Shown here in pieces: positions 54,978 through 64,000 of a stretch of DNA of 64,000 nt. Each line of letters starts with the position of its first letter. Position 1 is the first letter of the stretch. The position numbers were made by a program, and so were the translations under genes. Source of the stretch: an uncultured Pantoea sp. (GTDB lineage: Bacteria; Pseudomonadota; Gammaproteobacteria; Enterobacterales; Enterobacteriaceae); contig CAJYKU010000019.1 of assembly GCA_913775175.1 (NCBI GenBank), forward strand, positions 62,001-126,000, read 5' to 3'. Below the pieces are notes generated by a model that had not been told where the DNA came from, made no database searches, and worked only from the letters and a program-made list of their open reading frames with translations.

Positions 54978-56104
54978 GCTGCCCCCTCGCCCAGGCCAGA
55001 GTTAATTGCCTCTTCAATTGCCTGCATCGCCTGTGGTGCATCTTCGCCACTGGCGGTGAAACGCAGGCGGTGGCCTTTTTTCACGCCCAGTGCCACAACC
55101 TTCATCAGGCTGCGCCCGTTGGCAGGTTTACCGCTGCCATCAAGGTTAGTAACGGTGATATCACTGTTAAACTGTTTGATTACGCTGACCAGTGCTGTGC
55201 CCGGACGCGCATGCAGCCCATGCTCATTACGAATGGTAAACTCGGCGGTCAGCACTTCTGCCGCTTCGTCTACTTCGCTGGTCAGCAGCGCCAGAACACC
55301 TGCTGCGTCTGCTTTCAGCAGGCGTTCAGCTTTATTGTCCAGCAGCAGTTTGCTGAGGTAGTTCAGGACTTCCAGCGGACGCTCATCCACTGCTGCTACG
55401 GTCAGCAGCAGCGCTACGCGCTCGCCCTGGTAATCAAAGGGGGCAACTGCCCGGCTGACTGCGACTGCGCTGGCAAGGTTGCCATGGGCGCTATCGCTTA
55501 ACCAGATCCCCTGGCCCAGACTGAGTGGTGCGCGTGAGATAACATCCGCGATAAAGGTCGCGTCTGCTGCACCTGCTGCCTGCAGGCGACCAGCGTTCAG
55601 TGCCTGCAGTGTCATAAGGTCGCTGGCGGCGACGTCAACCGCAATCAGAGAGGTATCAAATGTAAACTCTGCACCTTGTTTTTCACCCATCAGCAGCGCA
55701 CGCAGATCTTCTGCGGATGCGGTTTTCAGCTGTTCTGCCACGCTGTCATCGCTTAGTACATGCGTCAGCTGACGCAGCAGCGCGAGATGCTCATCCGATT
55801 TAGCGGCAATACCAATGGCTACATAGGCAATTTGCCCGGCACCCCACTCCACGCCCTGTGGAAACTGATAAACCTGGACGCCGGTTTTCAGTACCAGGTC
55901 ACGGGTATCTGTGGTTCCGTGCGGAATAGCGATGCCGTTGCCAAGAAATGTACTGGTTTGCTGTTCGCGTGCCAGCATGCCGCTGACATAGCCTTCCGCA
56001 ACATTACCTGCAGCGGTCAGGGCGGCAGCGACCTGACGGATGGCCTCTTCTTTGGTCTGTGCTGTGGCACCGGTATGGATGGCCTGAACTTCGAGCTGGA
56101 ACAT
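54974..56104 (-). CDS. fruB: Fructose PTS EIIA-FPr (diphosphoryl transfer protein) FruB
   Basis: 376 residues, as in E. coli. It carries phosphate from Enzyme I to FruA. The N-terminal EIIA domain has the phospho-His62 in [11 protein letters not shown] central linker domain leads to the C-terminal HPr-like domain with the phospho-His in [10 protein letters not shown] near residue 300. AGGAGA precedes the start. First gene of fruBKA, behind two Cra operators. Confidence 0.97.
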   Translation of the reverse strand: MFQLEVQAIHTGATAQTKEEAIRQVAAALTAAGNVAEGYVSGMLAREQQTSTFLGNGIAIPHGTTDTRDLVLKTGVQVYQFPQGVEWGAGQIAYVAIGIAAKSDEHLALLRQLTHVLSDDSVAEQLKTASAEDLRALLMGEKQGAEFTFDTSLIAVDVAASDLMTLQALNAGRLQAAGAADATFIADVISRAPLSLGQGIWLSDSAHGNLASAVAVSRAVAPFDYQGERVALLLTVAAVDERPLEVLNYLSKLLLDNKAERLLKADAAGVLALLTSEVDEAAEVLTAEFTIRNEHGLHARPGTALVSVIKQFNSDITVTNLDGSGKPANGRSLMKVVALGVKKGHRLRFTASGEDAPQAMQAIEEAINSGLGEGAA

Positions 56105-56124
56105 AGATCTCCTCGCTTGCTGAA

Positions 56125-56139
56125 TTGAATCGTTTCAGC
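56125..56139 (-). promoter_or_regulatory. Cra (FruR) operator, proximal
   Basis: Minus strand GCTGAAACGATTCAA, a match to the Cra consensus (TGAAWCGNTT core), 20 bp upstream of the fruB start. Confidence 0.85.
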
Positions 56140-56190
56140 TGATGGGCGAAAAAACACGCTGTGTCACATCAGATAAGCTGCAAGCACAAC

Positions 56191-56205
56191 GCTGAAACGT
56201 TTCAG
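56191..56205 (-). promoter_or_regulatory. Cra (FruR) operator, distal
   Basis: CTGAAACGTTTCAG, the perfect palindromic Cra core, 66 bp from the proximal site. Two Cra operators also control fruBKA in E. coli. Confidence 0.88.
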
Positions 56206-56455
56206 GGAATATGGTACAAGCTGCAGCCAGAGGCAAGAAAATGCGTAAATCAGATAATAGATTTTTGACACTACGCACATTTCATCGGGAAATTCAGCGC
56301 TGGCCTGCTAACAAGCTGATGGTATTGCTGAAATAGCAGACGATTCAGTGACCATTTTCAGCTGACATACAGCACGACAGCGGCCAGGTGTGCAGTGAGC
56401 TAAGACAGACCGGAAGTTCTCTGTTTAGCCACTGTTACTACTGCGGTTTTCCGGG

Positions 56456-56721
56456 TAGTTACAGCCATGATTTACTCTTTCAGCTCGTGTCTGCGCCTGG
56501 TTAAGGCAGGCAGAAAATAGCCGCATTGCATACCAGGGTTGCAGAGATTCCTCAGGCAGTTCCAGCCACGATTAACTTTTACAGCTCGTGTCTGCGCCTG
56601 GCTAAAGCTGGCAGAACATTCCAGTAGCGCACAAGGTAATGGCAGGAATAGCGCCAACACCTGCAGTTATGATTAGCCTCACAACCCGCTTCTGCTGTCG
56701 GCTAAAGCTGGCAGAAAATAG
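56456..56721. repeat. Three degenerate ~60-bp repeats at ~100-bp spacing
   Basis: Copies lie at about 56456-56520, 56557-56620 and 56661-56721. The first two share CAGCTCGTGTCTGCGCCTGG; the second and third share GGCTAAAGCTGGCAGAA. Each can form a small stem using TCTGC and GCAGA. Spacing of the core is 101 and 100 bp. A possible fourth, weaker copy is near 56399. Apart from this and the Cra operators I see no gene in the 667-bp spacer 56105-56771; E. coli has setB here. Confidence 0.7.
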
Positions 56722-56771
56722 TCTTACACAGTTTGCTGCCGGGAAGTTTCAGGGGTATCTGAACCACTTTT

Positions 56772-57026
56772 TCAGGGTGCGGTTTCAGCTTCAAGCCGCA
56801 GCAGATAGATCATCGCATCTTCGCGGCTATTGCCGCACATTTCGCGGCCGGGCTGTAGTCCGGCGCAGACCGCCGGACGCAGAGGAGAACCAAACAGCTG
56901 ACAGCGCATCTGCGCATCAAGTTGCACACAGGGAGTATTTGCTGGCTTGCCCTGTGGCATACCCGGGATAGGTGAAGAGATAGAGGGGGCTGTGCAGCAG
57001 GCACCGCACTGGTCACGACATAACAT
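56772..57026 (-). CDS. yeiW: Cys-cluster protein YeiW
   Basis: 84-residue YkgJ-family protein. Eight Cys residues include an N-terminal CxxxCxxCC cluster and later single Cys, as in zinc- or iron-cluster-binding proteins of this family. It matches E. coli YeiW in size, order and position between fru genes and efpL. Function unknown. It is divergent from efpL. Confidence 0.85.
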   Translation of the reverse strand: MLCRDQCGACCTAPSISSPIPGMPQGKPANTPCVQLDAQMRCQLFGSPLRPAVCAGLQPGREMCGNSREDAMIYLLRLEAETAP

Positions 57027-57176
57027 TATGCGCTCCGACAGAGATTTCGCCGCGACAATAACAGTCTCACCAGGTGATTGCTATGCGCTGATGATAATTT
57101 TCCCGGCTCCTGCTTGCCTGTTGCGAAAGCGGGGCGTAACGTGACGCACACCTGTCTTTTCTGAGTGAGTGACATC

Positions 57177-57752
57177 ATGCCTAAGGCAAATGAAATTAAA
57201 AAAGGAATGGCCGTTACCTGGAACGGCAAGCTATTGCTGGTAAAGGATATTGATGTGCAGAGCCCCAGCGCTCGCGGCGCAGCCACGCTCTATAAAATGC
57301 GCTTTACCGATGTGCGTACTGGTCTTAAAGTCGAGGAGCGTTTTAAGGGTGACGACATTATTGATGCTATCCAGCTGAGCCGTCGTCCTGTGAGCTTCTC
57401 CTATATTGACGGTGACGAGTATGTTTTTATGGATGATGAAGATTTCACCCCCTACAGCTTTAAACAGGATCAGATTGAAGAGGAGCTGCTGTTTATTCCC
57501 GAAGGTGGCATCCCTGGCGTTCAGGTGTTAACGATGGATGGACAGGTACTGGCGCTGGAGCTGCCACAGACGGTCGATATGGTAATCGCTGACACGTCTC
57601 CCGGCATCAAAGGTGCCTCCGCCAGCGCGCGTACCAAAGCCGCGCTGATGAGCACTGGCCTGTCGGTGCAGGTTCCTGAATATCTTAGCAATGGCGACCG
57701 CATTCGCATTCATGTAGCGGAGCGCCGCTATATGAGCCGTGCCGACCAGTGA
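57177..57752 (+). CDS. efpL: EF-P-like translation factor EfpL (YeiP)
   Basis: 191-residue paralogue of elongation factor P, with three beta-barrel domains. It relieves ribosome stalling at proline and certain other stretches. The loop that enters the peptidyl-transferase centre reads [12 protein letters not shown] with Arg33 at the tip in place of the modified Lys of EF-P, the defining feature of EfpL. The ATG at 57177 gives the family N-terminus [11 protein letters not shown]; a GTG at 57165 adds four residues. Confidence 0.95.
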   Translation: MPKANEIKKGMAVTWNGKLLLVKDIDVQSPSARGAATLYKMRFTDVRTGLKVEERFKGDDIIDAIQLSRRPVSFSYIDGDEYVFMDDEDFTPYSFKQDQIEEELLFIPEGGIPGVQVLTMDGQVLALELPQTVDMVIADTSPGIKGASASARTKAALMSTGLSVQVPEYLSNGDRIRIHVAERRYMSRADQ

Positions 57753-57776
57753 TCGCATTGCCGCGCCCGTGGTGAT

Positions 57777-57791
57777 TGTTATAGTATAACA
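57777..57791 (+). promoter_or_regulatory. Zur-type palindrome upstream of yeiR
   Basis: TGTTATAGTATAACA is a perfect 7-1-7 palindrome matching the Zur core TGTTATA-N-TATAACA. It lies 88 bp upstream of the yeiR start and 25 bp after the efpL stop. COG0523 GTPases of this kind are often under Zur control in bacteria. Binding is inferred. Confidence 0.75.
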
Positions 57792-57878
57792 CCCATAATA
57801 CGCGGTTAACTGCCGCGCTTTCGTTTTTGCCTGCTGCTGCCTGCTGCTTTGTCAGCAGCGGGCGTACAGGGAGAAGAT

Positions 57879-58853
57879 ATGACGCGCGTTAACCTTATCA
57901 CCGGCTTTCTTGGCAGCGGCAAAACCACCATGCTGCTGCATCTGCTGGCACAAAAACCTGCTGATGAAAAATGGGCGATTCTGGTCAATGAATTTGGTGA
58001 GATCGGCATTGATGGCGCTCTGCTCAGCAATCGCGGTGCCGAGCTAAAAGAGATCCCTGGCGGTTGTATGTGCTGCGTTAATGGTCTGCCAATGCAGATT
58101 GGCCTGAATACGCTGCTGCAACAGGCAAAACCCGATCGGCTGCTTATTGAACCCACCGGACTTGGCCATCCTAAGCAGCTGCTTAACATGCTGCGCGCTG
58201 CGGTCTATCAGCCATGGATCCAGGTTGATGCCACTCTGACACTACTTGACCCACGCCAGCTTGCCGATTCGCGCGTGACTGAGAATGAAAATTTTCGCGA
58301 TCAGCTCACTGCCGCCGATATTATTGTGGCGAATAAAAGCGATAAGTGGCAGGCAGAAGATCGCCAGCGCCTGGCAGAGTGGCAGCACCACAATCTGGCG
58401 GGACGCCCGCTGATAGAGGCCGCATGGGGAGCTATCGATCCGGCTCTGCTGTCACAACCGGCACTGACAGACCGTCAGGTACCTGATGCCGCACATCATC
58501 ATCCCGCGTCTCGTCCCCAGGGGCTGGCAGCACTGAAACTTGAGGGCCAGGCGCGCTGGCGACGGGCGCTGAATCAGGGCCAGGATTACGCCTCCTGCGG
58601 CTGGATTTTTGACCAGGATACTCAGTTCGATACGATTCCGCTGCTGGAGTGGGCGCGGCTTGCTCCCGTAGATCGTGTTAAAGGCGTGCTGCGAACGCCA
58701 GATGGTCTGGTCAGTATTAATCGTCAGGGCAGCGATCTGTTTATTGAGACGCGTCCGACCACGCCGCCCGACAGCCGTGTTGAACTTATCCACTATCAGA
58801 CTGTGGACTGGAATGCGTTGCAAAGCGCATTGTTGAAGATTCGTTTAAATTAA
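57879..58853 (+). CDS. yeiR: Zinc-binding COG0523 GTPase YeiR
   Basis: 324-residue CobW/COG0523-family GTPase. The P-loop is GFLGSGKTT, the metal-binding CxCC motif is GGCMCC, and NKSD gives guanine specificity. A C-terminal CobW_C domain (about 215-324) includes His-rich AAHHHP. E. coli YeiR binds zinc and hydrolyses GTP; relatives are metallochaperones for zinc enzymes. The start at 57879 has GGGAGAAG upstream; a 10-codon earlier GTG-like start is less likely. It is downstream of a Zur-type box. Confidence 0.95.
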   Translation: MTRVNLITGFLGSGKTTMLLHLLAQKPADEKWAILVNEFGEIGIDGALLSNRGAELKEIPGGCMCCVNGLPMQIGLNTLLQQAKPDRLLIEPTGLGHPKQLLNMLRAAVYQPWIQVDATLTLLDPRQLADSRVTENENFRDQLTAADIIVANKSDKWQAEDRQRLAEWQHHNLAGRPLIEAAWGAIDPALLSQPALTDRQVPDAAHHHPASRPQGLAALKLEGQARWRRALNQGQDYASCGWIFDQDTQFDTIPLLEWARLAPVDRVKGVLRTPDGLVSINRQGSDLFIETRPTTPPDSRVELIHYQTVDWNALQSALLKIRLN

Positions 58854-58900
58854 CTGCGATATCTTACCCAGTTATTTTTTACTTTCAGGTACGACTTTTT

Positions 58901-59608
58901 ATGCGCGCGACACGTCTGATCACCATCCTGCTGCTTAATGCGCTGGGTGCGATGCTGTTTTTTTCATGGTATTTGCCCCTCAATCACGGTTTCTGGGCTG
59001 GCATCGATAAAGCGATCTTTTTCAGCTTTAATAACCTGATGGCTGACCATCACGCCTTTGCGCTACTGGTAGCTATCACCAATTTTCGCGGCTTTGACGC
59101 AGTTTCCCTGCTGGCGATGGGGCTGCTCTATTTTACCTACTGGCGACGCGAAACGCCTGAAGGACGGCGAAAGATGCTGGCAATCGGTATCACTATGCTG
59201 CTGACAGCAGTCGTGGTTAACCAGCTGGCGCACCTGTTGCCTGTGCAACACGCCAGTCCGACACTGTTTTTTGAACATGTGCATCGCGTCAGTGAGCTCA
59301 CCGGTATTCCTGCTAAAGATGCTTCCCGAAATAGTTTTCCCGGGGATCACGGCATGATGCTGATTATTTTTGCCTGCTTTATGTGGCGTTATTTTGGTCT
59401 GCGCGCTTTCTTTGCTGGTCTGGTAATTGTGGTGCTGTTTGCACTGCCGCGTGTAATGGCAGGCGCTCACTGGTTTACTGATATTGCCGTGGGTTCACTG
59501 TCAGTGATATTAGTGGCATTAAGCTGGTGGTTATTAACACCTGCCAGCGATAAGCTGATTAACTGGCTTAATCGCACATTACCGGGCAAACATAAACCTG
59601 GTAAATAA
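58901..59608 (+). CDS. lpxT: Lipid A 1-diphosphate synthase LpxT (YeiU)
   Basis: 235-residue inner-membrane PAP2-superfamily enzyme with about six helices. It transfers phosphate from undecaprenyl pyrophosphate to lipid A. PAP2 motifs are complete: KDASRNSFPGDH (motif 1/2 region) and PRVMAGAHWFTDIAVG (motif 3 with His and Asp). The order yeiR-lpxT-mepS is that of E. coli. No strong terminator follows; an imperfect stem (AGCGCGG/CCGCGCT with a long loop) lies just after the stop. Confidence 0.94.
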   Translation: MRATRLITILLLNALGAMLFFSWYLPLNHGFWAGIDKAIFFSFNNLMADHHAFALLVAITNFRGFDAVSLLAMGLLYFTYWRRETPEGRRKMLAIGITMLLTAVVVNQLAHLLPVQHASPTLFFEHVHRVSELTGIPAKDASRNSFPGDHGMMLIIFACFMWRYFGLRAFFAGLVIVVLFALPRVMAGAHWFTDIAVGSLSVILVALSWWLLTPASDKLINWLNRTLPGKHKPGK

Positions 59609-60121
59609 TTGTTTAGCGCGGGTGAATAAAAAGCAGAATAGTCCTCATCCGCGCTTATCTGATTTGTGAAAAAACTATTAGCAACCTAACTGATCAGGCG
59701 TAAAAGAAAAGATTATGACAAATAATTGTTACAGCTTATTTCCTGATTTATCTTACGCTTGACCCGCTCTAAAGCCGCATCTGCTCCGGCCTGCCCCGCC
59801 TGATCACGAAACAAATCCATCGTCAGAACACCTCAGGCTGACGATAAAGTAACCATTCAGCGACTGTTTTAATTTATATCAAAAAAACCTATAGAAATTT
59901 TTATAAAACCACTCGCCACGCACGCGTTAATCGGTTAACCTCAAATCCGATTATTCCGGTACAGCATTAAATGTGATGACAAATCAGAGCAAAAGTGTGT
60001 GCATTCACACATTTTAGCAATTCAGGATTTGTTTTCGCTTTCTGTACTTATTAATCTCAACCCGTTTTGTCATCTGGCTGGCGACATTCTGTCGTAAGGA
60101 CATCGAAGGAACACACGTATA
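59609..60121 (+). other. 513-bp AT-rich spacer upstream of mepS
   Basis: No gene is supported. The stretch is noticeably AT-rich against its surroundings, holds a long-loop stem just after lpxT, and contains TGTGTG-CATT-CACACA (59996-60011), a perfect 6-bp inverted repeat with A-rich and T-rich edges. It probably carries the mepS promoter and a leader. GAAGGAAC precedes the mepS start. Confidence 0.55.
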
Positions 60122-60697
60122 ATGGTCAAGTCTCAACCAATTCTGAGATACCTCAGGCGGATCATTCCCGCAGTAGCATTAGCCACACTTTTGTCAGCTT
60201 GTAGCAGTAGTCATAACAGTCAGCATGCAAATAACGAGAATCATGAAGTTAACAACCACAATGGTTTTTTACTTCAGGCGTCTCAGGACGAATTTGAACA
60301 GATGGTGCAGAATGTGGACATCAAGTCCCGCATCATGGAACAGTACAGCGACTGGAAAGGTGTGCGCTATCGTTTAGGCGGTGACACCAAACGCGGTATT
60401 GACTGTTCAGCATTTGTTCAGCGTACTTTCCGCGAACAGTTTGGCCTTGAACTGCCCCGCTCTACTTCTGAGCAGCAGGATACCGGCAAAGGTATTTCGC
60501 GCAGCAAACTGCGACCCGGCGATTTAGTGCTGTTCCGCGCTGGCTCTACCGGTCGGCATGTTGGAATCTATCTGGGCAATGATAATTTTGTCCATGCTTC
60601 CACCAGCAGCGGCGTAATGATTTCAAATCTCAATGAGAGCTACTGGAAAACACGCTATCGCGAAGCGCGTCGGGTACTGGCAAAAAACCCCAGCTGA
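60122..60697 (+). CDS. mepS: Murein DD-endopeptidase MepS (Spr)
   Basis: 191-residue outer-membrane lipoprotein. The signal peptide ends in a lipobox LLSAC with acylated Cys27. The NlpC/P60 domain has the catalytic Cys95 (GIDCSAF), His146 (RHVGIY) and His158 (FVHAS). It cuts the D-Ala-mDAP cross-links so that new murein can be inserted. In E. coli NlpI and Prc degrade it. An Asn-rich linker follows the lipobox. A canonical terminator ends the gene. Confidence 0.97.
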   Translation: MVKSQPILRYLRRIIPAVALATLLSACSSSHNSQHANNENHEVNNHNGFLLQASQDEFEQMVQNVDIKSRIMEQYSDWKGVRYRLGGDTKRGIDCSAFVQRTFREQFGLELPRSTSEQQDTGKGISRSKLRPGDLVLFRAGSTGRHVGIYLGNDNFVHASTSSGVMISNLNESYWKTRYREARRVLAKNPS

Positions 60698-60734
60698 CGA
60701 CTCTTCGATAACCTTCTCAGCCAGAGAAACCTGA

Positions 60735-60759
60735 AACGCTGCCCGGGCAGCGTTTTTTT
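60735..60759 (+). terminator. Terminator of mepS
   Basis: AACGCTGCCC-GGGCAGCGTT palindromic stem followed by a T-run, 38 bp after the mepS stop. Confidence 0.9.
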
Positions 60760-60902
60760 ATACCTGTGATCTGCTGCGTTAAAAAACAGCTGATAATCAA
60801 AAATTTAACAAGACTTTTTTAAAATCCTCGCTATATTCCTAGTACCCTCAGCGCAGCCGTATACGGTTTTAATCACATGGCGACATCAGGAAAATTGACC
60901 CC

Positions 60903-62486
60903 ATGTCACTGTTGCGGACGCTGAAGCCGCGCGGTATGCCTGCGCGCTATCTGACAGCAAAGAGCGTTCTGACTGGCGCACTCTCTTTTTTACTGTTTGC
61001 GGGCCTTGTGCTTTTCCTGATCTGGCACAAACGTTCCGATCAGCATCACGAGTTGCTGAGTCACAGTGCACGCGATTTGCAACAGACGCTAAGCACCCTG
61101 ACCACCACACTCTCACCTTTGCAGCAATTTACCTCTGCCAGTTGCCCCAGTGTCAGCCGCGAGCTCACCGCCCGCGCCGCCGCTATTGATAGTATTCGTG
61201 CAATCCTGCTGGTGCGTGATGGTCTGGTCTGGTGTTCGTCTGCTACCGGCGCGCTGGCTCTGCCTGCCAGCGATATCTCGCCTTTAACTGATTTAACATC
61301 TCAGCAGAGTCTGCGCCTGATTTCCGGCTCGCCACCGTTACCAGAGCGCCCGGGAGTGGTATTCTGGCTGAAACAGGATGGTGCCGCAGAAACCGGCATA
61401 ATGACGATTCTGAACCTGAGTTTTATGCCCTGGCAAACGTTTGCCGCTTACCATCCCGGCATTAATACTATGGCGCTGGTTATCGGCGGCGACACACTGA
61501 TAAATGGCAACTATAGCGTTCTGCCACATCAACACCCTGCTACCCTCGCCTCTGTTACGCTGCCGCATAGCGATATCCAGCTGATGCTTTATGGCCACAC
61601 GCTGTCAGCACGTGACTACTATCTGGCGCTGCTTACCGGCCTGCTGTTTGGACTGTTTGGTCTGTACAGCTCAGCTCTGCTGTGTACTCGCCAGCCATGC
61701 TCTGCCCGCGATATTCTGCTGGCTATCAAACGCAATGAGTTTTATGTGGAGTATCAGCCGCTGATTATGGCGCATAGTCGCCAGCCTTATGGTATTGAAG
61801 CTCTGTTACGCTGGAGACATCCCACTCAGGGCACAATCCCGCCAGATATCTTTATCAGCGATGCTGAGGCTCATAACCTGATTATTCCGCTTACACAGCA
61901 TCTGTTTCGTCTGGTGGCGCATGACGCGCGTTGCCTGAGTCTGAAACTGCCGCGTGGCACCTGCCTGAGTCTTAATCTCTCGCCGCTGCATCTCACTGCA
62001 GAGAGTTTTCGGCATGATGTGCAGACATGGCTGGCCGCGATGCCAGTCAGCCATTTCAGATATGTTTTTGAAGTGACTGAACGCAGCCTGATAAAAGAAG
62101 AAACGACGCGTGATGTGTTTGCCTGGCTGCACGCCAACCAGTTCAAACTGGCTATTGATGATTTTGGTACCGGCCACAGCGCGCTGATCTATCTTGAAAA
62201 ATATCGTTTTGACTATCTCAAAATCGATCGCAGTTTTGTTCAGAACATTGGTACTGACACTTTGCACTCTCCGGTGCTGGAAACGGTACTGCTGCTGGCA
62301 AAGCAGCTGAATATGCAGACAGTTGCCGAGGGCGTAGAGACCAGCGCTCAGGCCCGCTGGCTGATTAGCCGCGGCGTCACTCATCTGCAGGGTTATCTCT
62401 TCAGCCGCCCGCTATGCCGGGAAAAGCTGATAGGTTACTATCAGAATCTTCCGCGCGCCGGCCAGAGCCAGGCCGCAGATCTGTAA
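60903..62486 (+). CDS. pdeN: c-di-GMP phosphodiesterase PdeN (Rtn)
   Basis: 527-residue membrane EAL protein of the CSS-motif type. TM1 is about 24-42. The periplasmic CSS domain holds WCSS and another Cys, and TM2 is near 240-260. The EAL domain (about 265-515) has the catalytic set: EALLRW, LSLNLSP, FEVTERS, DDFGTGHS, LKIDRSFV and AEGVET, so activity is expected. In E. coli CSS-EAL proteins are active when the periplasmic disulphide is reduced. It lies opposite the cyclase DgcE in this window's c-di-GMP inventory. Confidence 0.93.
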   Translation: MSLLRTLKPRGMPARYLTAKSVLTGALSFLLFAGLVLFLIWHKRSDQHHELLSHSARDLQQTLSTLTTTLSPLQQFTSASCPSVSRELTARAAAIDSIRAILLVRDGLVWCSSATGALALPASDISPLTDLTSQQSLRLISGSPPLPERPGVVFWLKQDGAAETGIMTILNLSFMPWQTFAAYHPGINTMALVIGGDTLINGNYSVLPHQHPATLASVTLPHSDIQLMLYGHTLSARDYYLALLTGLLFGLFGLYSSALLCTRQPCSARDILLAIKRNEFYVEYQPLIMAHSRQPYGIEALLRWRHPTQGTIPPDIFISDAEAHNLIIPLTQHLFRLVAHDARCLSLKLPRGTCLSLNLSPLHLTAESFRHDVQTWLAAMPVSHFRYVFEVTERSLIKEETTRDVFAWLHANQFKLAIDDFGTGHSALIYLEKYRFDYLKIDRSFVQNIGTDTLHSPVLETVLLLAKQLNMQTVAEGVETSAQARWLISRGVTHLQGYLFSRPLCREKLIGYYQNLPRAGQSQAADL

Positions 62487-62523
62487 ACGCTCTCTGAAGC
62501 AGAAACGACCCGGGAGTCGATAT

Positions 62524-64000
62524 ATGCTGCGTCTGATTACTCTGCTGCTGCTTTGCAGCATCATGCTACCGCTCCGGGCGGAGCTGGTGCATGAAAGCAG
62601 TACATTCGCCATGCTGGGCACACCGCGTTATGCAGCAAACTTCACGCACTACGCCTATGCCAATCCGGCAGCCCCGAAAGGTGGCAGCATGACGCTGGCA
62701 GTCGTGGGCACATTTGACAATTTCAACCGCTTTGCCTCGCGCGGTAATCCCGTTGTCGGCAGCGAAACGCTCTATGATCCCCTTTTCACTACATCAGATG
62801 ATGAGGCTGCCAGCTACTATCCGCTGATTGCCAGGCTGGCACGTTATCCCGCTGACTATCGCTGGATGGAAGTCACACTCAATCCGCATGCCCGCTTTCA
62901 GGATGGTTCCGCCATTACTGCCCGGGATGTGGCGTTTACCTTTAAGAAGCTGATGCAGGAAGGTGTTCCGCAGTTTCGCGTTGCCTTTCGCGGCACCCGG
63001 GTTGAAGCAATCGATCGCCTGAGGGTACGTATTACGCCTGCCAGACCTGACAAAGATCGCATTCTTAGCTGGCTGACGCTGCCGGTGCTGCCGGAAGCTT
63101 TCTGGCACAACAAAAACCTCAGTGAACCGCTGGGTTATCCGCCGCTTGCCAGCGGGCCATATCGCATTACTGCTTACAAGTCGGGACAGTTTGTGCAATA
63201 TAGTCGGGTAAAGGATTACTGGGCTGCCGACCTGCCGGTCAATCGTGGACGCTTTAACCTTGATACTCTGCGCTACGACTACTATCTGGATGACAATGTC
63301 GCTTTTGAAGCGTTTAAAGCGGGTGCTTACGATGTGCGCGAGGAGGTTTCCGCTAAAAAGTGGGCGACGCAATATCATGGCCGGCAATTTACCGATCGGG
63401 CCATTGTCAAACGTGTGACGCCCAATCAGGTCGCGACAGACACGCGCTGGCTGGCGTTTAATAATGAAAAAGCGCTGTTTGCCGATCGGCGGGTACGCAC
63501 TGCCCTCACGCTGGCGTTTGATTTTAACTGGATGAACAAAGCGCTGTTCTATGGTGCCTGGCGGCGTACCAGCAGCTACTTTCAGAACACAGAGTACGCA
63601 GCAACCGGCTATCCGGATACTGCGCAGTTGCAGCTGCTGGCACCGTGGAAAGCGCAGCTGCCACCCGCGCTGTTTAATGAAGTCTATACCCCGCCACAAT
63701 CTGATGGTTCCGGCTTTGATCGTGCTAATCTGCTTACAGCCATGCAGTTGCTGGAGCAGGCAGGCTGGGAGATACGTGACCAGAAACTGGTTAATCGTCA
63801 GAGCGGGAAACCGTTCCGCTTTGAGATACTACTGCGCAGCGGTTCACAAAATGAGTGGGCACTGCCCTGGCAGCACAGCCTGTCCCGTCTGGGGATCGAC
63901 GCCACGCTGCGTCAGGTCGATAGCTCACAGTTTCTGCGTCGACTGCGCGAAGGTGATTACGATATGATCCCATCGCTCTATCCCGCTACGCCGTGGCCAG
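62524..64000 (+). CDS. yejA: Oligopeptide-binding protein YejA, 5' part
   Basis: The first 492 codons are present; the gene runs off the right edge (full E. coli length is about 600). A signal peptide (MLRLITLLLLCSIMLPLRA) precedes a family 5 extracellular solute-binding domain: KGGSMTLAVVGTFDNFNRFA, LARYPADYRWMEVTLNPHARFQDGSAITARDV and GPYRITAYKSGQ. In E. coli YejABEF imports microcin C and peptides. It begins 37 bp after pdeN. It was absent from simple open-frame lists because it has no stop in the window. Confidence 0.94.
   Translation, partial: MLRLITLLLLCSIMLPLRAELVHESSTFAMLGTPRYAANFTHYAYANPAAPKGGSMTLAVVGTFDNFNRFASRGNPVVGSETLYDPLFTTSDDEAASYYPLIARLARYPADYRWMEVTLNPHARFQDGSAITARDVAFTFKKLMQEGVPQFRVAFRGTRVEAIDRLRVRITPARPDKDRILSWLTLPVLPEAFWHNKNLSEPLGYPPLASGPYRITAYKSGQFVQYSRVKDYWAADLPVNRGRFNLDTLRYDYYLDDNVAFEAFKAGAYDVREEVSAKKWATQYHGRQFTDRAIVKRVTPNQVATDTRWLAFNNEKALFADRRVRTALTLAFDFNWMNKALFYGAWRRTSSYFQNTEYAATGYPDTAQLQLLAPWKAQLPPALFNEVYTPPQSDGSGFDRANLLTAMQLLEQAGWEIRDQKLVNRQSGKPFRFEILLRSGSQNEWALPWQHSLSRLGIDATLRQVDSSQFLRRLREGDYDMIPSLYPATPWP

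Noticed and set aside
56810..57016. Alternative minus-strand frame overlapping yeiW
   Set aside because: It is in another frame of yeiW; the Cys-cluster protein is the conserved product.
60856..60865. CCGTATACGG palindrome upstream of pdeN
   Set aside because: Ten bases only; expected by chance in 64 kb and without a known regulator match.

Overview
The window is a 64 kb piece of an enterobacterial chromosome. Nearly every protein is a close relative of an E. coli protein in the udk-to-yej neighbourhood, and gene order largely follows it (udk-dgcE-yegD-mdtABCD-baeSR-trhP-cyaR-yegS, thiD, mrp-metG, yohJK-cdd-sanA-mglCAB-galS-yeiB-folE-yeiG-lysP-yeiE-yeiH-nfo-fruAKB-yeiW-efpL-yeiR-lpxT-mepS-pdeN-yejA). 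alkA, thiM, cirA and setB are missing from their usual places. A LysR-frmA pair, maeA, an iron-type ABC pair and several oxidoreductases are present instead. I infer a member of the Erwiniaceae (Pantoea/Erwinia type); the genus is not proven by sequence alone.

Layout. 1-5 kb: udk (partial), a PAP2 phosphatase, the diguanylate cyclase DgcE without its usual C-terminal EAL domain, and the Hsp70-like YegD. 5-17.4 kb: an aldo/keto reductase, then the mdtABCD-baeSR efflux and two-component operon. 17.4-21.2 kb: trhP behind a perfect FNR-type promoter, the CRP-type small RNA CyaR, the lipid kinase YegS, and a Gfo/Idh/MocA dehydrogenase. 21.4-21.7 kb: tRNA-Asn, whose terminator arm runs into a 13-copy heptanucleotide repeat. 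21.8-31 kb: thiD with a TPP riboswitch, ahpCF with an OxyR site, mrp, metG, yohJK. 31-42 kb: cdd, maeA, sanA (ending in a 5-copy octanucleotide repeat), mglBAC and galS with paired GalS/CRP sites, yeiB, folE. 42-49.7 kb: LysR-frmA-yeiG formaldehyde genes, a Fur-boxed iron permease/ATPase pair with no binding protein, lysP, yeiE. 49.7-57 kb: a DUF1232 protein, yeiH, nfo, the fructose PTS fruBKA with two Cra operators, and a 0.67 kb spacer with ~100-bp repeats. 57-64 kb: yeiW, efpL, the COG0523 GTPase yeiR behind a Zur-type palindrome, lpxT, mepS, pdeN, and the start of yejA.

Most of this is conserved chromosome. The unusual signals are in spacers: the FNR-type promoter of trhP, whose product is the oxygen-independent tRNA hydroxylase; two short tandem repeats that each adjoin a hairpin arm; the Zur-type box at yeiR; the Fur-type box at the orphan iron ABC pair; and a CyaR homologue that can be misread as an N-terminal extension of yegS. 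I saw no CRISPR array, prophage, insertion sequence or obvious undescribed multi-gene system.
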